Shown: in pieces, positions 27,936 through 37,180 of the stretch
Layout: every line of letters begins with the position of its first letter
Numbering within the stretch: position 1 is the stretch's first letter
Assembly: GCF_022669155.1 (NCBI RefSeq)
Contig: NZ_JALBVB010000057.1
Span: 213,779 to 277,778, forward strand
Length of the DNA: 64,000 bases
Direction: 5' to 3'
DNA from: Kineococcus sp. TRM81007
GTDB taxonomy: Bacteria > Actinomycetota > Actinomycetes > Actinomycetales > Kineococcaceae
Made by a program: the position numbers and the translations under genes
The notes under the pieces: model-generated
What the model saw: only the letters and a program-made list of their open reading frames with translations
Told to the model about the DNA's origin: nothing
Databases searched by the model: none

Positions 27936-30530
27936 GTGACACCCCGCCCCGTCTCCGTCCGCTTCGAGCACCACGAGCCGGGGCGGCTCGGCACGGGGGA
28001 GTCCCGGCCGCGCCTGTCCTGGCGCGTCGAGGACGCCCCCGAGGGCTACCGGCAGCTCGGCTACCGCGTGGAGGTCGGCGTCGAGGCACCCGCGGGCGCC
28101 GTGGAGGTCAGCGTCCACGAGGTGGACGGCGGCGAGCAGGTCCTGGTGCCCTGGCCCGCCCGGGACCTGAACTCCCGCGAGCGCGTGCGCGTGCGCGTGC
28201 AGGTGCGGGGCCCGGCGGGCTGGGGCGGGGGGAGCGAGCCCGCCGTCCTGGAGACGGGACTGCTGCGACCGGAGGACTGGACGGCCCGCTTCGCGGGTGC
28301 CCCCTGGCCGCAGGAGGCCGGCACCGACCGCCGCCCCTGCCGGGTGCGGCACGAGTTCGACCTGCCCGGCGGCATCGTGCGCGCCCGCCTGCACCTGAGC
28401 GCCCACGGGCTGGCCGAGGCGGAGGTCAACGGGCAGCGGGTGGGGGACGAGGAGCTGACCCCCGGCTGGACCAGCTACCACCACCGGCTGCGGTACGCCA
28501 CGTTCGACGTCACCGACCTCGTGCGCCCCGGCGCGAACGCGATCGGCGTGTGGCTGGGTGACGGCTGGTGGCGCGGTCGCCTCGGTTTCGAGGGCGGCCG
28601 GCACGACGTGTACGGCAGCGACCTGGCGGCGCTGGCCCAGCTGGAGGTCACCACGTCCGACGGGGTGCTGCACACGGTCGCCAGCGGTCCGGACTGGCGG
28701 GCCGGGTCCGGGCCGGTGCTGTTCTCCGGGCTGTACGACGGTGAGCGCTTCGACGCCCGCCTGCACGACGCGGCGTGGTCCCTGCCCGGGTTCGACGACG
28801 CCGGGTGGGAACCGGTGCGCACGTCCCCGCTCGACGCGAGCGTCCTGGTCGCCCCGACCGGGCCGCCGGTGCGCTGCACGCAGGAGCTCCTCCCGGTGTC
28901 CGTCGAGGCGAAGGGGCAGGGGCGGTTCGTGCTGGACTTCGGGCAGAACCACTCCGGCAGGTTGCGCGTGCGCACCGACGGACTGGCCGGCGCGCAGGTC
29001 ACCCTGCGGCACGCCGAGGTCCTGCAGGACGGTGAGCTGTGCACCCGCCCGCTGCGGCAGGCCGCCGCCACCGACGTCCTCGTCCTGCCCGGCGATCCCC
29101 TCGCGTGGGAACCGCGGTTCACGATCCACGGGTACCGCTACGCGGAGGTCTCCGGGTGGCCCGGCGAGCTGAACCCCGGTGACGTGGTCTCCCGCGTCCT
29201 GCACAGCGACCTGGAGCGCACCGGGTGGTTCTCCTGCTCGGACCCGCTGCTGGAGCGCCTGCACGAGAACGTCGTGTGGTCGTTGCGCTCGAACTTCGTC
29301 GACGTGCCCACCGACTGCCCGCAGCGCGACGAGCGGCTCGGCTGGACCGGTGACCTGCAGGTGTTCGCGCCCACCGCGGCGTTCCTGTACGACGTCTCCG
29401 GTTTCCTGGGGTCCTGGCTGGCCGACCTCGCCGCCGAGCAGGCCGAGCTGGGCGCGGTGCCCTACTACGTGCCGTGGATCCCCCTGGGCTTCTGGGCGAG
29501 CGTCCTGGAGCTCCCGGCCGCGGTGTGGGACGACGTGGCGGTCCTGACCCCCGGGGTCCTGCACGAGCGCACCGGTGACACCGCCGTGCTGCGCCGGCAG
29601 TACACCAGCGCCCGCGCCTGGGTGGAGCAGGCCGTGGCCGCGGCGGGCGACGACCTCGTGTGCGACAAGACGCGGCAGCTGGGGGACTGGCTGGACCCCG
29701 CCGCGCCGCCCGACGCCCCGTGGGAGGCCACCACCGAACCCGGCCTGGTGGCCACCGCGTACCTGGCGCGGTCGGTGCGCCGGCTGGCGCGGACCGCCAC
29801 CGTCCTGGGGGAGGAGGCCGACGCGGCCCGGTACGCGGCACTGGCGCAGGACGTGACGGCCGCGTTCACCGGTCGGTACCTGCGCGAGGGCGGCCGGCTG
29901 AGCAGCGACACCCAGACCGCCTACGCCCTCGCGCTGGTGTTCGACCTGCTCCCCGAGCAGGTGCGGGCGCCGGCCGGCCACCGCCTCGCCGAACTCGTGG
30001 ACGACGCCGGCGGGCGCATCGCGACGGGCTTCGCGGGCACGCCCGCCGTCACCGAGGCCCTCAGCGGCACCGGGCACGTGGCCCAGGCGTACCGGCTGCT
30101 GCAGAGCACCGAGTGCCCGTCGTGGCTGTACCCGGTGACGATGGGCGCCACCACCGTCTGGGAGCGGTGGGACTCGATGCTCCCCGACGGCACCGTCAAC
30201 CCCGGTGACATGACCTCGTTCAACCACTACGCCCTGGGTGCGGTCGCGGACTGGCTGCACCGCGTCGTCGCCGGCCTCGCACCGAGTGCGCCGGGCTACC
30301 GGCGCATCCGCTTCGCGCCCCGCCCCGGCGGCACCGTGACCTCCGCCGCCGCGAGCCACCGCACCCCCTACGGCGAGGCGTCGATCCGCTGGAGCCGCGA
30401 CGACGAGGGCCTGCACGTCGAGGTGCGCGTGCCGCCCGGGGCGAGCGGCGTGGTGGACCTGCCGGGCGCGGAGGTGACCGAGGTGCCGTGCGGCCGGCAC
30501 GTCTTCCACGTCCCGGCCGCCCGCCCGTGA
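27936..30530 (+). CDS. Alpha-L-rhamnosidase, GH78
   Basis: 864 aa. Order: N-terminal fibronectin-like beta domain (about 5-95), Bac_rhamnosid_N carbohydrate-binding module (about 135-300, RARLHLSAHGLAEAEVNGQRVGDEELTPGW), concanavalin-like module (about 310-410, RFVLDFGQNHSGRLRV), the (alpha/alpha)6 catalytic domain with the acid/base motif VDVPTDCPQRDERLGWTGD (about 455-473), and the C-terminal beta domain containing PAPRPGG-like sequence after MTSFNHYALGAVADWLHR. No signal peptide is present, so it is cytosolic. It removes alpha-L-rhamnose from glycosides such as rutinosides or neohesperidosides. The stop overlaps the LysR start (GTGA). Confidence 0.93.
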   Translation: MTPRPVSVRFEHHEPGRLGTGESRPRLSWRVEDAPEGYRQLGYRVEVGVEAPAGAVEVSVHEVDGGEQVLVPWPARDLNSRERVRVRVQVRGPAGWGGGSEPAVLETGLLRPEDWTARFAGAPWPQEAGTDRRPCRVRHEFDLPGGIVRARLHLSAHGLAEAEVNGQRVGDEELTPGWTSYHHRLRYATFDVTDLVRPGANAIGVWLGDGWWRGRLGFEGGRHDVYGSDLAALAQLEVTTSDGVLHTVASGPDWRAGSGPVLFSGLYDGERFDARLHDAAWSLPGFDDAGWEPVRTSPLDASVLVAPTGPPVRCTQELLPVSVEAKGQGRFVLDFGQNHSGRLRVRTDGLAGAQVTLRHAEVLQDGELCTRPLRQAAATDVLVLPGDPLAWEPRFTIHGYRYAEVSGWPGELNPGDVVSRVLHSDLERTGWFSCSDPLLERLHENVVWSLRSNFVDVPTDCPQRDERLGWTGDLQVFAPTAAFLYDVSGFLGSWLADLAAEQAELGAVPYYVPWIPLGFWASVLELPAAVWDDVAVLTPGVLHERTGDTAVLRRQYTSARAWVEQAVAAAGDDLVCDKTRQLGDWLDPAAPPDAPWEATTEPGLVATAYLARSVRRLARTATVLGEEADAARYAALAQDVTAAFTGRYLREGGRLSSDTQTAYALALVFDLLPEQVRAPAGHRLAELVDDAGGRIATGFAGTPAVTEALSGTGHVAQAYRLLQSTECPSWLYPVTMGATTVWERWDSMLPDGTVNPGDMTSFNHYALGAVADWLHRVVAGLAPSAPGYRRIRFAPRPGGTVTSAAASHRTPYGEASIRWSRDDEGLHVEVRVPPGASGVVDLPGAEVTEVPCGRHVFHVPAARP

Positions 30531-31447
30531 ACCTGCGCAACCTGGACCTCAACCTGCTCGTCGCGCTCGACGCGCTGCTGCAGCAGCGCAGCGTCACCCG
30601 GGCCGCCGCGCAGGTGGGCCTGAGCCAGCCGGCGCTGTCCGCGTCCCTGGCGCGGTTGCGCCGGCACTTCGACGACCCGCTGCTGACCCGCGTGGGCAAC
30701 GAGCACCAGCTGACACCGCTGGCGGTGCGGTTGCGCGAGCAGGCCCGCGTCGCGCTGGCGGGGGTGGAGCGGGTGTTCAGCGCCGAGCCCGACTTCGACC
30801 CGTCGTCGTCGGAGCGCGAGGTGCACGTGGTCAGCAGCGACTACGCCGAGGCGGTGCTCAGCGGGCCCCTGACCGCCCTGCTGGCGGCGGAGGCGCCCGG
30901 TGTGCGGCTGCGGTTCTCGGCCAACACCCCCTCGGTCGTGGAGAACGCCGAGCGCACGCTCGTCGACGCTGACCTGCTGCTCCTGCCGCACGGGTTCCTC
31001 ACCGACACCCCGCACGCGGACCTGCACCGGGACCGGTGGGTGTGCGTGGTGGCCGAGGACAACCCCGACGTGGGGGCCGAGCTGCACGTGGAGCAGCTGC
31101 GCTCGATGCCGTGGGTGGTGACCTACCACGGCCCGAGGGCCTCGACGCCCGCGGCACTGCAGATGCGGATGCTGGGCGTGGAACCGCACGTGCAGGTGGT
31201 CACCGAGCACTTCCTGACCGTCCCGGCGCTGGTGGCCGGCAGCGGGCGCATCGCCCTGCTGCAGGAACGGCTCGCGCGCCGGCTGCTGCCGGGCTCGGGT
31301 GTGCGGGCGCTGGTGCCACCGCTGGAGATCGGCCCCCTCGTGGAGGCGATGTGGTGGCACCCGGTGTACACCGCCGACCCCGAGCACACCTGGGTGCGCG
31401 ACGTCGTGCGCCGGGCGGCGTCCTCCCTGCCACCGGTGCCCGCCTGA
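30527..31447 (+). CDS. LysR-type regulator, NodD/NahR subclass
   Basis: 306 aa. The N-terminal HTH (NLRNLDLNLLVALDALLQQ, RSVTRAAAQVGLSQPALSAS, LARLRRHFDDPLL) closely follows the pattern of NodD and NahR, the LysR subgroup that senses flavonoids and other aromatics. The effector domain covers about 95-300. It is translationally coupled to the rhamnosidase gene and is followed by a 252-bp gap, holding two dyads, before the aromatic-degradation genes, so it likely activates those genes in response to an aglycone or an early product. That role is inference from subclass and position. Confidence 0.88.
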   Translation: MNLRNLDLNLLVALDALLQQRSVTRAAAQVGLSQPALSASLARLRRHFDDPLLTRVGNEHQLTPLAVRLREQARVALAGVERVFSAEPDFDPSSSEREVHVVSSDYAEAVLSGPLTALLAAEAPGVRLRFSANTPSVVENAERTLVDADLLLLPHGFLTDTPHADLHRDRWVCVVAEDNPDVGAELHVEQLRSMPWVVTYHGPRASTPAALQMRMLGVEPHVQVVTEHFLTVPALVAGSGRIALLQERLARRLLPGSGVRALVPPLEIGPLVEAMWWHPVYTADPEHTWVRDVVRRAASSLPPVPA

Positions 31448-31550
31448 CACCGAGCGTCCACCACCGGCGCGGTCAGCGCCGCGGCCGTCGCGGGCGCCGC
31501 GCCCCTGGTGCCGGCGCTGCCCACCGCCACGTGGCCCCTGCCCGCACGGG

Positions 31551-31598
31551 CATCAGTCCCGGTGATGACGGGCATCGGGAAGTGGTCCTTCCCCGATG
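31551..31598 (+). promoter_or_regulatory. Nod-box-like LysR operator region
   Basis: Two adjacent dyads: CATCA-N7-TGATG (31551-31567), which contains ATC-N9-GAT (the core spacing described for NodD-type sites), and CATCGGGAAG-N5-CTTCCCCGATG (31573-31598). They lie about 100 bp upstream of the dioxygenase ATG in the gap after the lysR gene. No convincing -35/-10 was identified. Confidence 0.6.
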
Positions 31599-31699
31599 GC
31601 CCGGGCGTGCCGCAGAGTCGTGGCAGGCCGCGGCGCGGCGCCTCCTGCGGCACCCCGCGCCGTCCCGGGCCGACGACGAGAAACCCGAGAGGACGTTCG

Positions 31700-32725
31700 A
31701 TGACGAACCTGTTGGCGCACCTCGCCCACCTCGAGATCGCCTCCCCCGACGTGGAGGCCTCCGCCGCCTTCTTCGAGGCCGGTTTCGGCCTGCGCGTGGT
31801 CGACCGCGACGAGGACGGCTCCGTCTACCTGCGCTGCTGGGGCGACCACTACCCGTACTCGCTGGTGATCTCCCCCGGGGAGCAGCCGGCCCTGCTGACG
31901 ATGGCCTGGCGCACCACCAGCGCGCAGGCGCTGGAGGACGCCGCCGCGCGGGTGGAGGCGAAGGGCGTGAGCGGGACCTGGCACGACAAGCGCCAGGGGC
32001 ACGGCCGTTCCTACCGGTTCACCGGGCCCTACGGCCACACCACGGAGCTGTACTGGGACGTCCCTCGGCACACCGCCCCGGCCGAGCTGGCCTCGGTGTT
32101 CCCCGACCGCCCCGAGAAGCGTTCCTCGCACGCGGCAGCCCCGCGGTTCCTGGACCACGTCACCATCGCCGCCGCCGACGTCAAGGGCTTCGCCGCCTGG
32201 TACTCGGAGGTCCTGGGCTTCCGCACCATGGCGTTCACCGAGCTGGACCACGCCGACGTCACCGTCTTCAGCGTGCTGACGACCAACGAGAAGTCCCACG
32301 ACCTCGGGGTCGTGCTCGACTCCTCCTCGCTCGGCGGGCGCGTGAACCACATCGCGTTCTGGACGGACTCGCACCAGGAGCTGCTGGTGGCCGCCGACGT
32401 CCTGATGGAGAACGGCGTGGACATCGAGTACGGCCCGTCCATCCACGGCATCGGCGAGCAGACCTTCCTGTACTTCCGCGAACCCGGCGGGATGCGGGTG
32501 GAGCTGAACACCGGCGGCTACCGCAACTACGTGCCGGACTGGAAGCCCAACACGTGGAAGCCGTCGCTGGGCTCGAACAGCATCTACCGCAACGGCGCCA
32601 TGCCGATGTCGATGACCGAGTGCTTCCCGCCGGACGCCGGCAGGCCGAGCGCCACCGAGGAGGGCGTGCTGCCCGGCACCGAGGACGCCCTGGTGAACCC
32701 GTACGCCCGCCAGGGCCAGGGCTGA
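31700..32725 (+). CDS. Extradiol ring-cleavage dioxygenase (catechol 2,3-dioxygenase type)
   Basis: 341 aa, type I two-domain extradiol dioxygenase of the vicinal-oxygen-chelate fold. The N-terminal module begins HLAHLEIASPDVEASAAFFEAGFGL. The catalytic C-terminal module supplies the Fe(II) ligands His in FLDHVTIAAAD (about 151), His in RVNHIAFW (about 216) and Glu in MRVELNTGGY (about 270), with the active-site Tyr in FLYFREPGG. It opens a catecholic ring next to the diol. ATG 31700 follows a GAGAGGA ribosome site. It begins the catabolic series through the thiolase gene. The exact substrate is unknown; a flavonoid A-ring or acyl-catechol is proposed. Confidence 0.92.
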   Translation: MTNLLAHLAHLEIASPDVEASAAFFEAGFGLRVVDRDEDGSVYLRCWGDHYPYSLVISPGEQPALLTMAWRTTSAQALEDAAARVEAKGVSGTWHDKRQGHGRSYRFTGPYGHTTELYWDVPRHTAPAELASVFPDRPEKRSSHAAAPRFLDHVTIAAADVKGFAAWYSEVLGFRTMAFTELDHADVTVFSVLTTNEKSHDLGVVLDSSSLGGRVNHIAFWTDSHQELLVAADVLMENGVDIEYGPSIHGIGEQTFLYFREPGGMRVELNTGGYRNYVPDWKPNTWKPSLGSNSIYRNGAMPMSMTECFPPDAGRPSATEEGVLPGTEDALVNPYARQGQG

Positions 32726-32750
32726 GAAGCCCGCAGGATCGAGGAGAGTC

Positions 32751-33923
32751 GTGTTCCAGTACTTCCCCGGCAACTACGTGTGGAACCTGTCCGTGAACCT
32801 CGCGATGGAGATGGGCGCGCGGATCGGCGAGGTCGACGTCATCTGCAAGCCGCTGCTGGAAGCCGCCCAGCGCGGTGAGGACGCCGGCACCGCGGAGTTC
32901 ACGGCCTCCTGGGAGCGTCAGGGCGACGTGCTCGTCGAGCTGGCCGCCGAGGACGAGGCCGCCGGCCGGCTGCGCTCGGCGGGGGAGAAGCTGGGCCGCG
33001 CGGCCACCTACTTCCTCACCGGCGAGCGCGTGCAGGCCGCCGGGCACGCCCCGCGCGTCGCCCTGTACGCGAAGTTCCGCGAGACGTTCGAGCGCGGGGT
33101 GCGCCTGGCCGGGGAGAACGCCGAACGGGTGCAGATCCCCTACGCGGGCGCCCACCTGTCCGGGATCCTCACCCGGGCGCTGAACCCGGACGGCACCCGC
33201 GTGCAGGGCCCGGCCCCGCTGCTCGTGCAGGTCAACGGCCTGGACAGCACCAAGGAGATGCTCTACCGCACCGGGCCGGGCGCCAAGCTCGCCGCCCGCG
33301 GGGTCTCCACCCTGAGCATCGACCAGCCCGGAACCGGTGAGGCGCTGCGGCTGCACGAGATGCACGCGGTGCCCGAGGCCGAGCAGTGGGCCGGCCCGGT
33401 GTACGAGTTCCTCGCCGCCCGCGAGGACGTCGACGCGGGCCGGATCGGCCTGCTGGGGGTTTCCCTGGGCGGGTACTACGCCCCCCGCGCGGTGGCGTTC
33501 GAGCCGCGATTCGCCCTCGGCGTGGCGTGGGGCGCCAACCACGACTGGCGCGCCGTGCAGAAGGCGCGCCGCGAGCGCGAGGGGGAGCGCCCGGTCCCGC
33601 ACTACTGGGAGCACGTGCGGTGGGTGTGGGGCGCGGAGGACCTGGACGGCTTCTTCGAGGTCGCCGAGCGCGTCCACCTCGACGGGGTCCTGGACCGCGT
33701 CCGGGTGCCGTTCCTCGTCACCCACGGTGAGCACGACCGGCAGATCCCCCTCGCGTACGCGCACCGCACGTACGAGCAGCTGGTCAACTCCCCGGACCGC
33801 GAACTGGTCGTCTTCACCGACCGCACCGGCGGCACGGCCCACTCCAGCGTCGACAACGGGGCGGTGGCCACCGACCTCATCGCGGACTGGGTGGCCGAGC
33901 GCCTGGGCGGGCGGACGGAGTGA
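32751..33923 (+). CDS. Alpha/beta hydrolase, 2,6-dihydroxypseudooxynicotine-hydrolase-like
   Basis: 390 aa. A helical N-terminal cap domain (about 1-125) precedes an alpha/beta-hydrolase core: oxyanion region VQVNGLDSTKEML, nucleophile GVSLGGYYAPR (Ser about 238), acid HGEHDRQIP (Asp about 329) and His in GGTAHSSVDNGA (about 365). This layout matches the DUF1100/FrsA-like group that includes the C-C bond-cleaving 2,6-dihydroxypseudooxynicotine hydrolase of nicotine degradation. Here it may cut an acyl chain from an aromatic or from a meta-cleavage product. A GAGGAGAG ribosome site precedes GTG 32751. It overlaps the cyclase gene by 4 bp. Confidence 0.85.
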   Translation: MFQYFPGNYVWNLSVNLAMEMGARIGEVDVICKPLLEAAQRGEDAGTAEFTASWERQGDVLVELAAEDEAAGRLRSAGEKLGRAATYFLTGERVQAAGHAPRVALYAKFRETFERGVRLAGENAERVQIPYAGAHLSGILTRALNPDGTRVQGPAPLLVQVNGLDSTKEMLYRTGPGAKLAARGVSTLSIDQPGTGEALRLHEMHAVPEAEQWAGPVYEFLAAREDVDAGRIGLLGVSLGGYYAPRAVAFEPRFALGVAWGANHDWRAVQKARREREGERPVPHYWEHVRWVWGAEDLDGFFEVAERVHLDGVLDRVRVPFLVTHGEHDRQIPLAYAHRTYEQLVNSPDRELVVFTDRTGGTAHSSVDNGAVATDLIADWVAERLGGRTE

Positions 33924-34933
33924 GCACCACCCGCCCGCGGGGACCGGCCGCCGCGCCCCTGGACCGGACCGACCCCGAGGGGGCGATCGCCGCGGCGGCC
34001 GCCCGCTGCTCGAACTGGGGTCGCTGGGGCGCCGACGACGTCAAGGGCACGCTGAACCTCATCACCGACGAGCACCGCCGGCGCGCTGCGGCTCTGGTGC
34101 GCCGGGGGCGCAGCTTCTCCCTGGCGCAGCGCTTCGACATGGACGGTCCCCAGCGGGGCTGGCGGCGGCGGACCAACCCGGTGCACACCATGCTCGACAC
34201 CGGCACCGACGCCGAACGGGGGCAGGGCTTCCCGCACGGCCTCGGTGGTGCGGACGACGTGGTGGCCATGCCGCTGCAGTGCTCCACGCAGTGGGACGGC
34301 CTCGGGCACATCTTCGACCACGGCCGGGCGTGGAACGGCCGCCGCGCCGGGGACGTCGTCACCTCCCTCGGCGACGCGGTCACCGGCATCGAGACCGTCG
34401 CCGCGGACTTCGCCGGGCGCGGTGTCCTGCTCGACGTGGGCCGGGCCCTCGGCGACGACGTCGCCGGCACCGGCGGTGAACTGCCCGACGGGTTCGCCAT
34501 CACCCCCGAGCACCTGGAGGCGACCATCGCCGCCCAGGGGCCCACCGCCGCGGTCGGCCCCGGCGACATCCTCCTGGTGCGCACCGGTCAGTACGGCCGC
34601 ACCCGGCGCGACGGCTGGGGCGAGTACGCGGGTGGGCCCGCCCCGGGGCTTTCGTTCACCACGGCCGACTGGCTGCACGAACGCGACCTCGCCGCCGTCG
34701 CCACCGACACCTGGGGCTTCGAGGTGCGGCCCAACGAGTTCGACGCGGCGTTCCAGCCGTTGCACCAGGTGGTCATCCCCCACACCGGCCTGTTCGTCGG
34801 GGAGATGTGGGCGCTGGAGGAGCTGGCCGCCGACTGCGCGGCCGACGGCACCCACGAGTTCCTCCTCGTGGCCGCACCGTTGCCGGTGACCGGGGCGGTG
34901 GGTGCACCGCTGAACCCGATCGCCCTGAAGTAG
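33920..34933 (+). CDS. Cyclase-family (kynurenine formamidase-like) metal hydrolase
   Basis: 337 aa, PF04199 'putative cyclase' fold. The metal motif appears as CSTQWDGLGHIFDHG, in place of the usual HGGTHLDxPxH; Asp and His ligands remain. Other conserved parts are NWGRWGADDVKGTLNLITDEHRR near the start and VGPGDILLVRTGQYG, with WGFEVRPNE. These Mn/Zn enzymes hydrolyse amides, lactones or cyclic intermediates. In an aromatic pathway it could open or form a lactone. The GTG start overlaps the hydrolase gene, indicating coupled translation. Confidence 0.85.
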   Translation: MSTTRPRGPAAAPLDRTDPEGAIAAAAARCSNWGRWGADDVKGTLNLITDEHRRRAAALVRRGRSFSLAQRFDMDGPQRGWRRRTNPVHTMLDTGTDAERGQGFPHGLGGADDVVAMPLQCSTQWDGLGHIFDHGRAWNGRRAGDVVTSLGDAVTGIETVAADFAGRGVLLDVGRALGDDVAGTGGELPDGFAITPEHLEATIAAQGPTAAVGPGDILLVRTGQYGRTRRDGWGEYAGGPAPGLSFTTADWLHERDLAAVATDTWGFEVRPNEFDAAFQPLHQVVIPHTGLFVGEMWALEELAADCAADGTHEFLLVAAPLPVTGAVGAPLNPIALK

Positions 34934-34970
34934 GACCGTCAGGAAGTTCCGTCAGAGAGGTGGGGCGACG

Positions 34971-36134
34971 ATGCCCGCAGTCCGTTCCGTCCTGGTCGTC
35001 GGCGGGGGTGCCGCCGGGTGCGCTGCCGCCACCCTGCTCGCCGAAGCCGGGGTCGCGGTGCAGCTCGCCGAGAGCCGGGCGGGGGTCCCGGACGTCGGTT
35101 CCGGCATCACGTTGCAGGGCAACGCCCTGCGCGTGCTGCGCGGGCTGGGGGTGTGGCCGACCGTGCAGGAGGTGGGCTTCGCCTTCGACTCCGTGGGCAT
35201 CCGCGCCCCCGACCCCGCCGGCACCCTCGTGGCGGAGATCCCCGACGTGCGCACCGGCGGTCCCGACCTGCCCGCCACCCTCGGGATGCCCCGCCCGGTC
35301 CTGGCGCGCATCCTGCTGGAGCGGGCGGCCGGCGCCGGCGCGCGGGTTCGGTTCGGCACCTCGGTGACCGGGTTGCGCCAGGACGCCGACGGCGTGGACG
35401 TGGACTTCTCCGACGGCTCCGGCGGCCGGTACGACCTGGTCGTGGGCGCCGACGGCATCCACTCCTGGACCCGCCGCGCCATCGGCATCGACGTCGAGCC
35501 GCGAGGCACCGGCATGGGCATCTGGCGCGTGTACGTCCCCCGCCCGCCGGAGGTGACCCGCACCGACCTCACCTACGGCGGTCCCTGCTACATCGCCGGG
35601 TACTGCCCCACGGGCCGGGACTCCGTCTACGCCTACCTCGTCGAGGACGTGCAGGACCGCTCCGGCCTGAGCCCGGCCGAGCAGGTCGAGGTCGTGCGCG
35701 AGCTCGCGAGCGCCTACCACGGCCCGTGGGACGCGATCCGCGAGAGCCTCACCGAGCAGACCCACGTCAACTACGCCCGCTTCGAGTCCCACCTCGTCGA
35801 CGGACCCTGGCACCGCGGCCGCGTCGTCCTGGTCGGTGACGCGGTGCACTCGTGCCCGCCCACCGTCGCCCAGGGCGCCGCCCAGGCGCTGGAGGACGTC
35901 GCCGTGCTCGCCGAGCTGCTCACCGGCTCGGGCGGCGGCAGCGGCGAGCTCGACGCGGCCGCGCTGGACGAGGTGCTGCACCGGTACGCCGAGCGGCGCC
36001 GCGAGCGCGCCCGGCAGGTCGTCGACGCCTCCGTGCAGCTGGGCCGCTGGATGCTGGAGCACACCCCCCGCGAGCAGGCCGACGTGCCCGGGCTGATGCG
36101 CCGCATCTCCACCCTGGTGGAGGTGCCGGCGTGA
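34971..36134 (+). CDS. FAD-dependent aromatic monooxygenase
   Basis: 387 aa class A flavin hydroxylase. It has the Rossmann motif VLVVGGGAAGCAAATLLAEAG (about 8-28), the FAD/NAD(P)H motif DLVVGADGIHSWTRRA (about 152-167, DG motif) and the FAD-ribityl motif GRVVLVGDAVHSCPPTVAQGAAQALEDVAVLAE (about 283-315, GD motif). It probably hydroxylates a phenol to a catechol for the dioxygenase, using NAD(P)H and O2. ATG 34971 follows AGAGAGGTGGGG. It overlaps the FAH-family gene by 4 bp. Resembles 2,6-dihydroxypyridine/salicylate-type hydroxylases; substrate unproven. Confidence 0.9.
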   Translation: MPAVRSVLVVGGGAAGCAAATLLAEAGVAVQLAESRAGVPDVGSGITLQGNALRVLRGLGVWPTVQEVGFAFDSVGIRAPDPAGTLVAEIPDVRTGGPDLPATLGMPRPVLARILLERAAGAGARVRFGTSVTGLRQDADGVDVDFSDGSGGRYDLVVGADGIHSWTRRAIGIDVEPRGTGMGIWRVYVPRPPEVTRTDLTYGGPCYIAGYCPTGRDSVYAYLVEDVQDRSGLSPAEQVEVVRELASAYHGPWDAIRESLTEQTHVNYARFESHLVDGPWHRGRVVLVGDAVHSCPPTVAQGAAQALEDVAVLAELLTGSGGGSGELDAAALDEVLHRYAERRRERARQVVDASVQLGRWMLEHTPREQADVPGLMRRISTLVEVPA

Positions 36135-37180
36135 GGTTCGCCCGCTGCGCCCACGCCGGCGCCGAGTTCTCCGCCGTCGTCACCGGTGCCTCCGGTGAGG
36201 AGGTGCTGCACGCGCTGCGTGCGGGGACCACGGTCCTCGACCTGGCCGGCGCCGGCCACGACGCGGCCCGGGAGGCCGCCGACTGGGCCGTGCGCTCCTC
36301 GCCCGCCGTGCCAGTGGCCGACGTGCGGCTCCTGCCGCCGCTGACCCCGCCGTCGGTGCGCGACTTCGTCACCTTCGAGGAGCACGTCGAGGGGGTGGTC
36401 CAGAGCGTCTCCGGCGGTGCGGGTGTGGTGCCGCAGTGGTACGAGGCGCCGACGTTCTACTTCACCAACCCGCACGGATTGATCGGCGCGCACGACGACG
36501 TGCCGGTCCCGCCGGGGTGCCGGCTGTTCGACTTCGAGCTGGAGGTCGCCGTCGTCGTCGGCGCCCCCGGCGCGAACCTGTCCCCGCGGGCCGCGCGCGA
36601 GCACGTCTTCGGCTACACGGTCCTGAACGACTTCTCCGCCCGCGACCTGCAGGGCCGGGAGATGAAGGTCAACCTCGGCCCCGCCAAGGGAAAGGACTCC
36701 GCCACCGCGCTCGGTCCGTGGGTCGTCACCCCCGAGGAGCTGGAGACCTTCCGCGACGACGAGGGCTACCTCGCGCTGGAGCTGCAGGCGTTCGTCGGGG
36801 ACCGGCGCGTGGGGCGCGACCTGCTCTCCAACGCCGGCTGGACGTTCGAGGAGATGATCGCCTACGCCTCGCGCGGCACGTGGGTGCGTCCGGGGGACGT
36901 GCTCGGCTCGGGGACCTGCGGCAACGGCGGCTGCCTGGCCGAGCTCTGGGGGCGCCACGGCGCCCAGGAACCGCCTGCGCTGGCGCCGGGCGACGTGGTG
37001 CGCCTGGAGGTCGAGGGGATCGGCGCGCTGAGCAACCGCGTCGTGGCCGGGCCCGACCTCGCCGACCTGCCGGTGGTGCCGCCCGCGCGCCCGCGCCACC
37101 CGCAGCGCCGGCGCGGCGCTCCGCCGCCCACGGGCACGGTCGAGATCGCGGGCACGGGCACGGACGAGGGGGAGCGGTGA
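36131..37180 (+). CDS. Fumarylacetoacetate hydrolase family protein
   Basis: 349 aa. An N-terminal domain (about 1-75) precedes the FAH catalytic domain: VRDFVTFEEHVEGV, PTFYFTNPHGLIGAHDDV, FDFELEVAVVVG (acidic metal ligands), GYTVLNDFSARDLQ, KGKDSATALGPWVVTPEEL and GSGTCGNGGCLAELWG. The family hydrolyses C-C bonds in beta-diketo acids or hydrates and decarboxylates meta-cleavage products. It would act after the dioxygenase. A basic, Pro-rich tail of about 35 residues is unusual. Coupled at both ends by GTGA overlaps. Confidence 0.9.
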   Translation: MRFARCAHAGAEFSAVVTGASGEEVLHALRAGTTVLDLAGAGHDAAREAADWAVRSSPAVPVADVRLLPPLTPPSVRDFVTFEEHVEGVVQSVSGGAGVVPQWYEAPTFYFTNPHGLIGAHDDVPVPPGCRLFDFELEVAVVVGAPGANLSPRAAREHVFGYTVLNDFSARDLQGREMKVNLGPAKGKDSATALGPWVVTPEELETFRDDEGYLALELQAFVGDRRVGRDLLSNAGWTFEEMIAYASRGTWVRPGDVLGSGTCGNGGCLAELWGRHGAQEPPALAPGDVVRLEVEGIGALSNRVVAGPDLADLPVVPPARPRHPQRRRGAPPPTGTVEIAGTGTDEGER

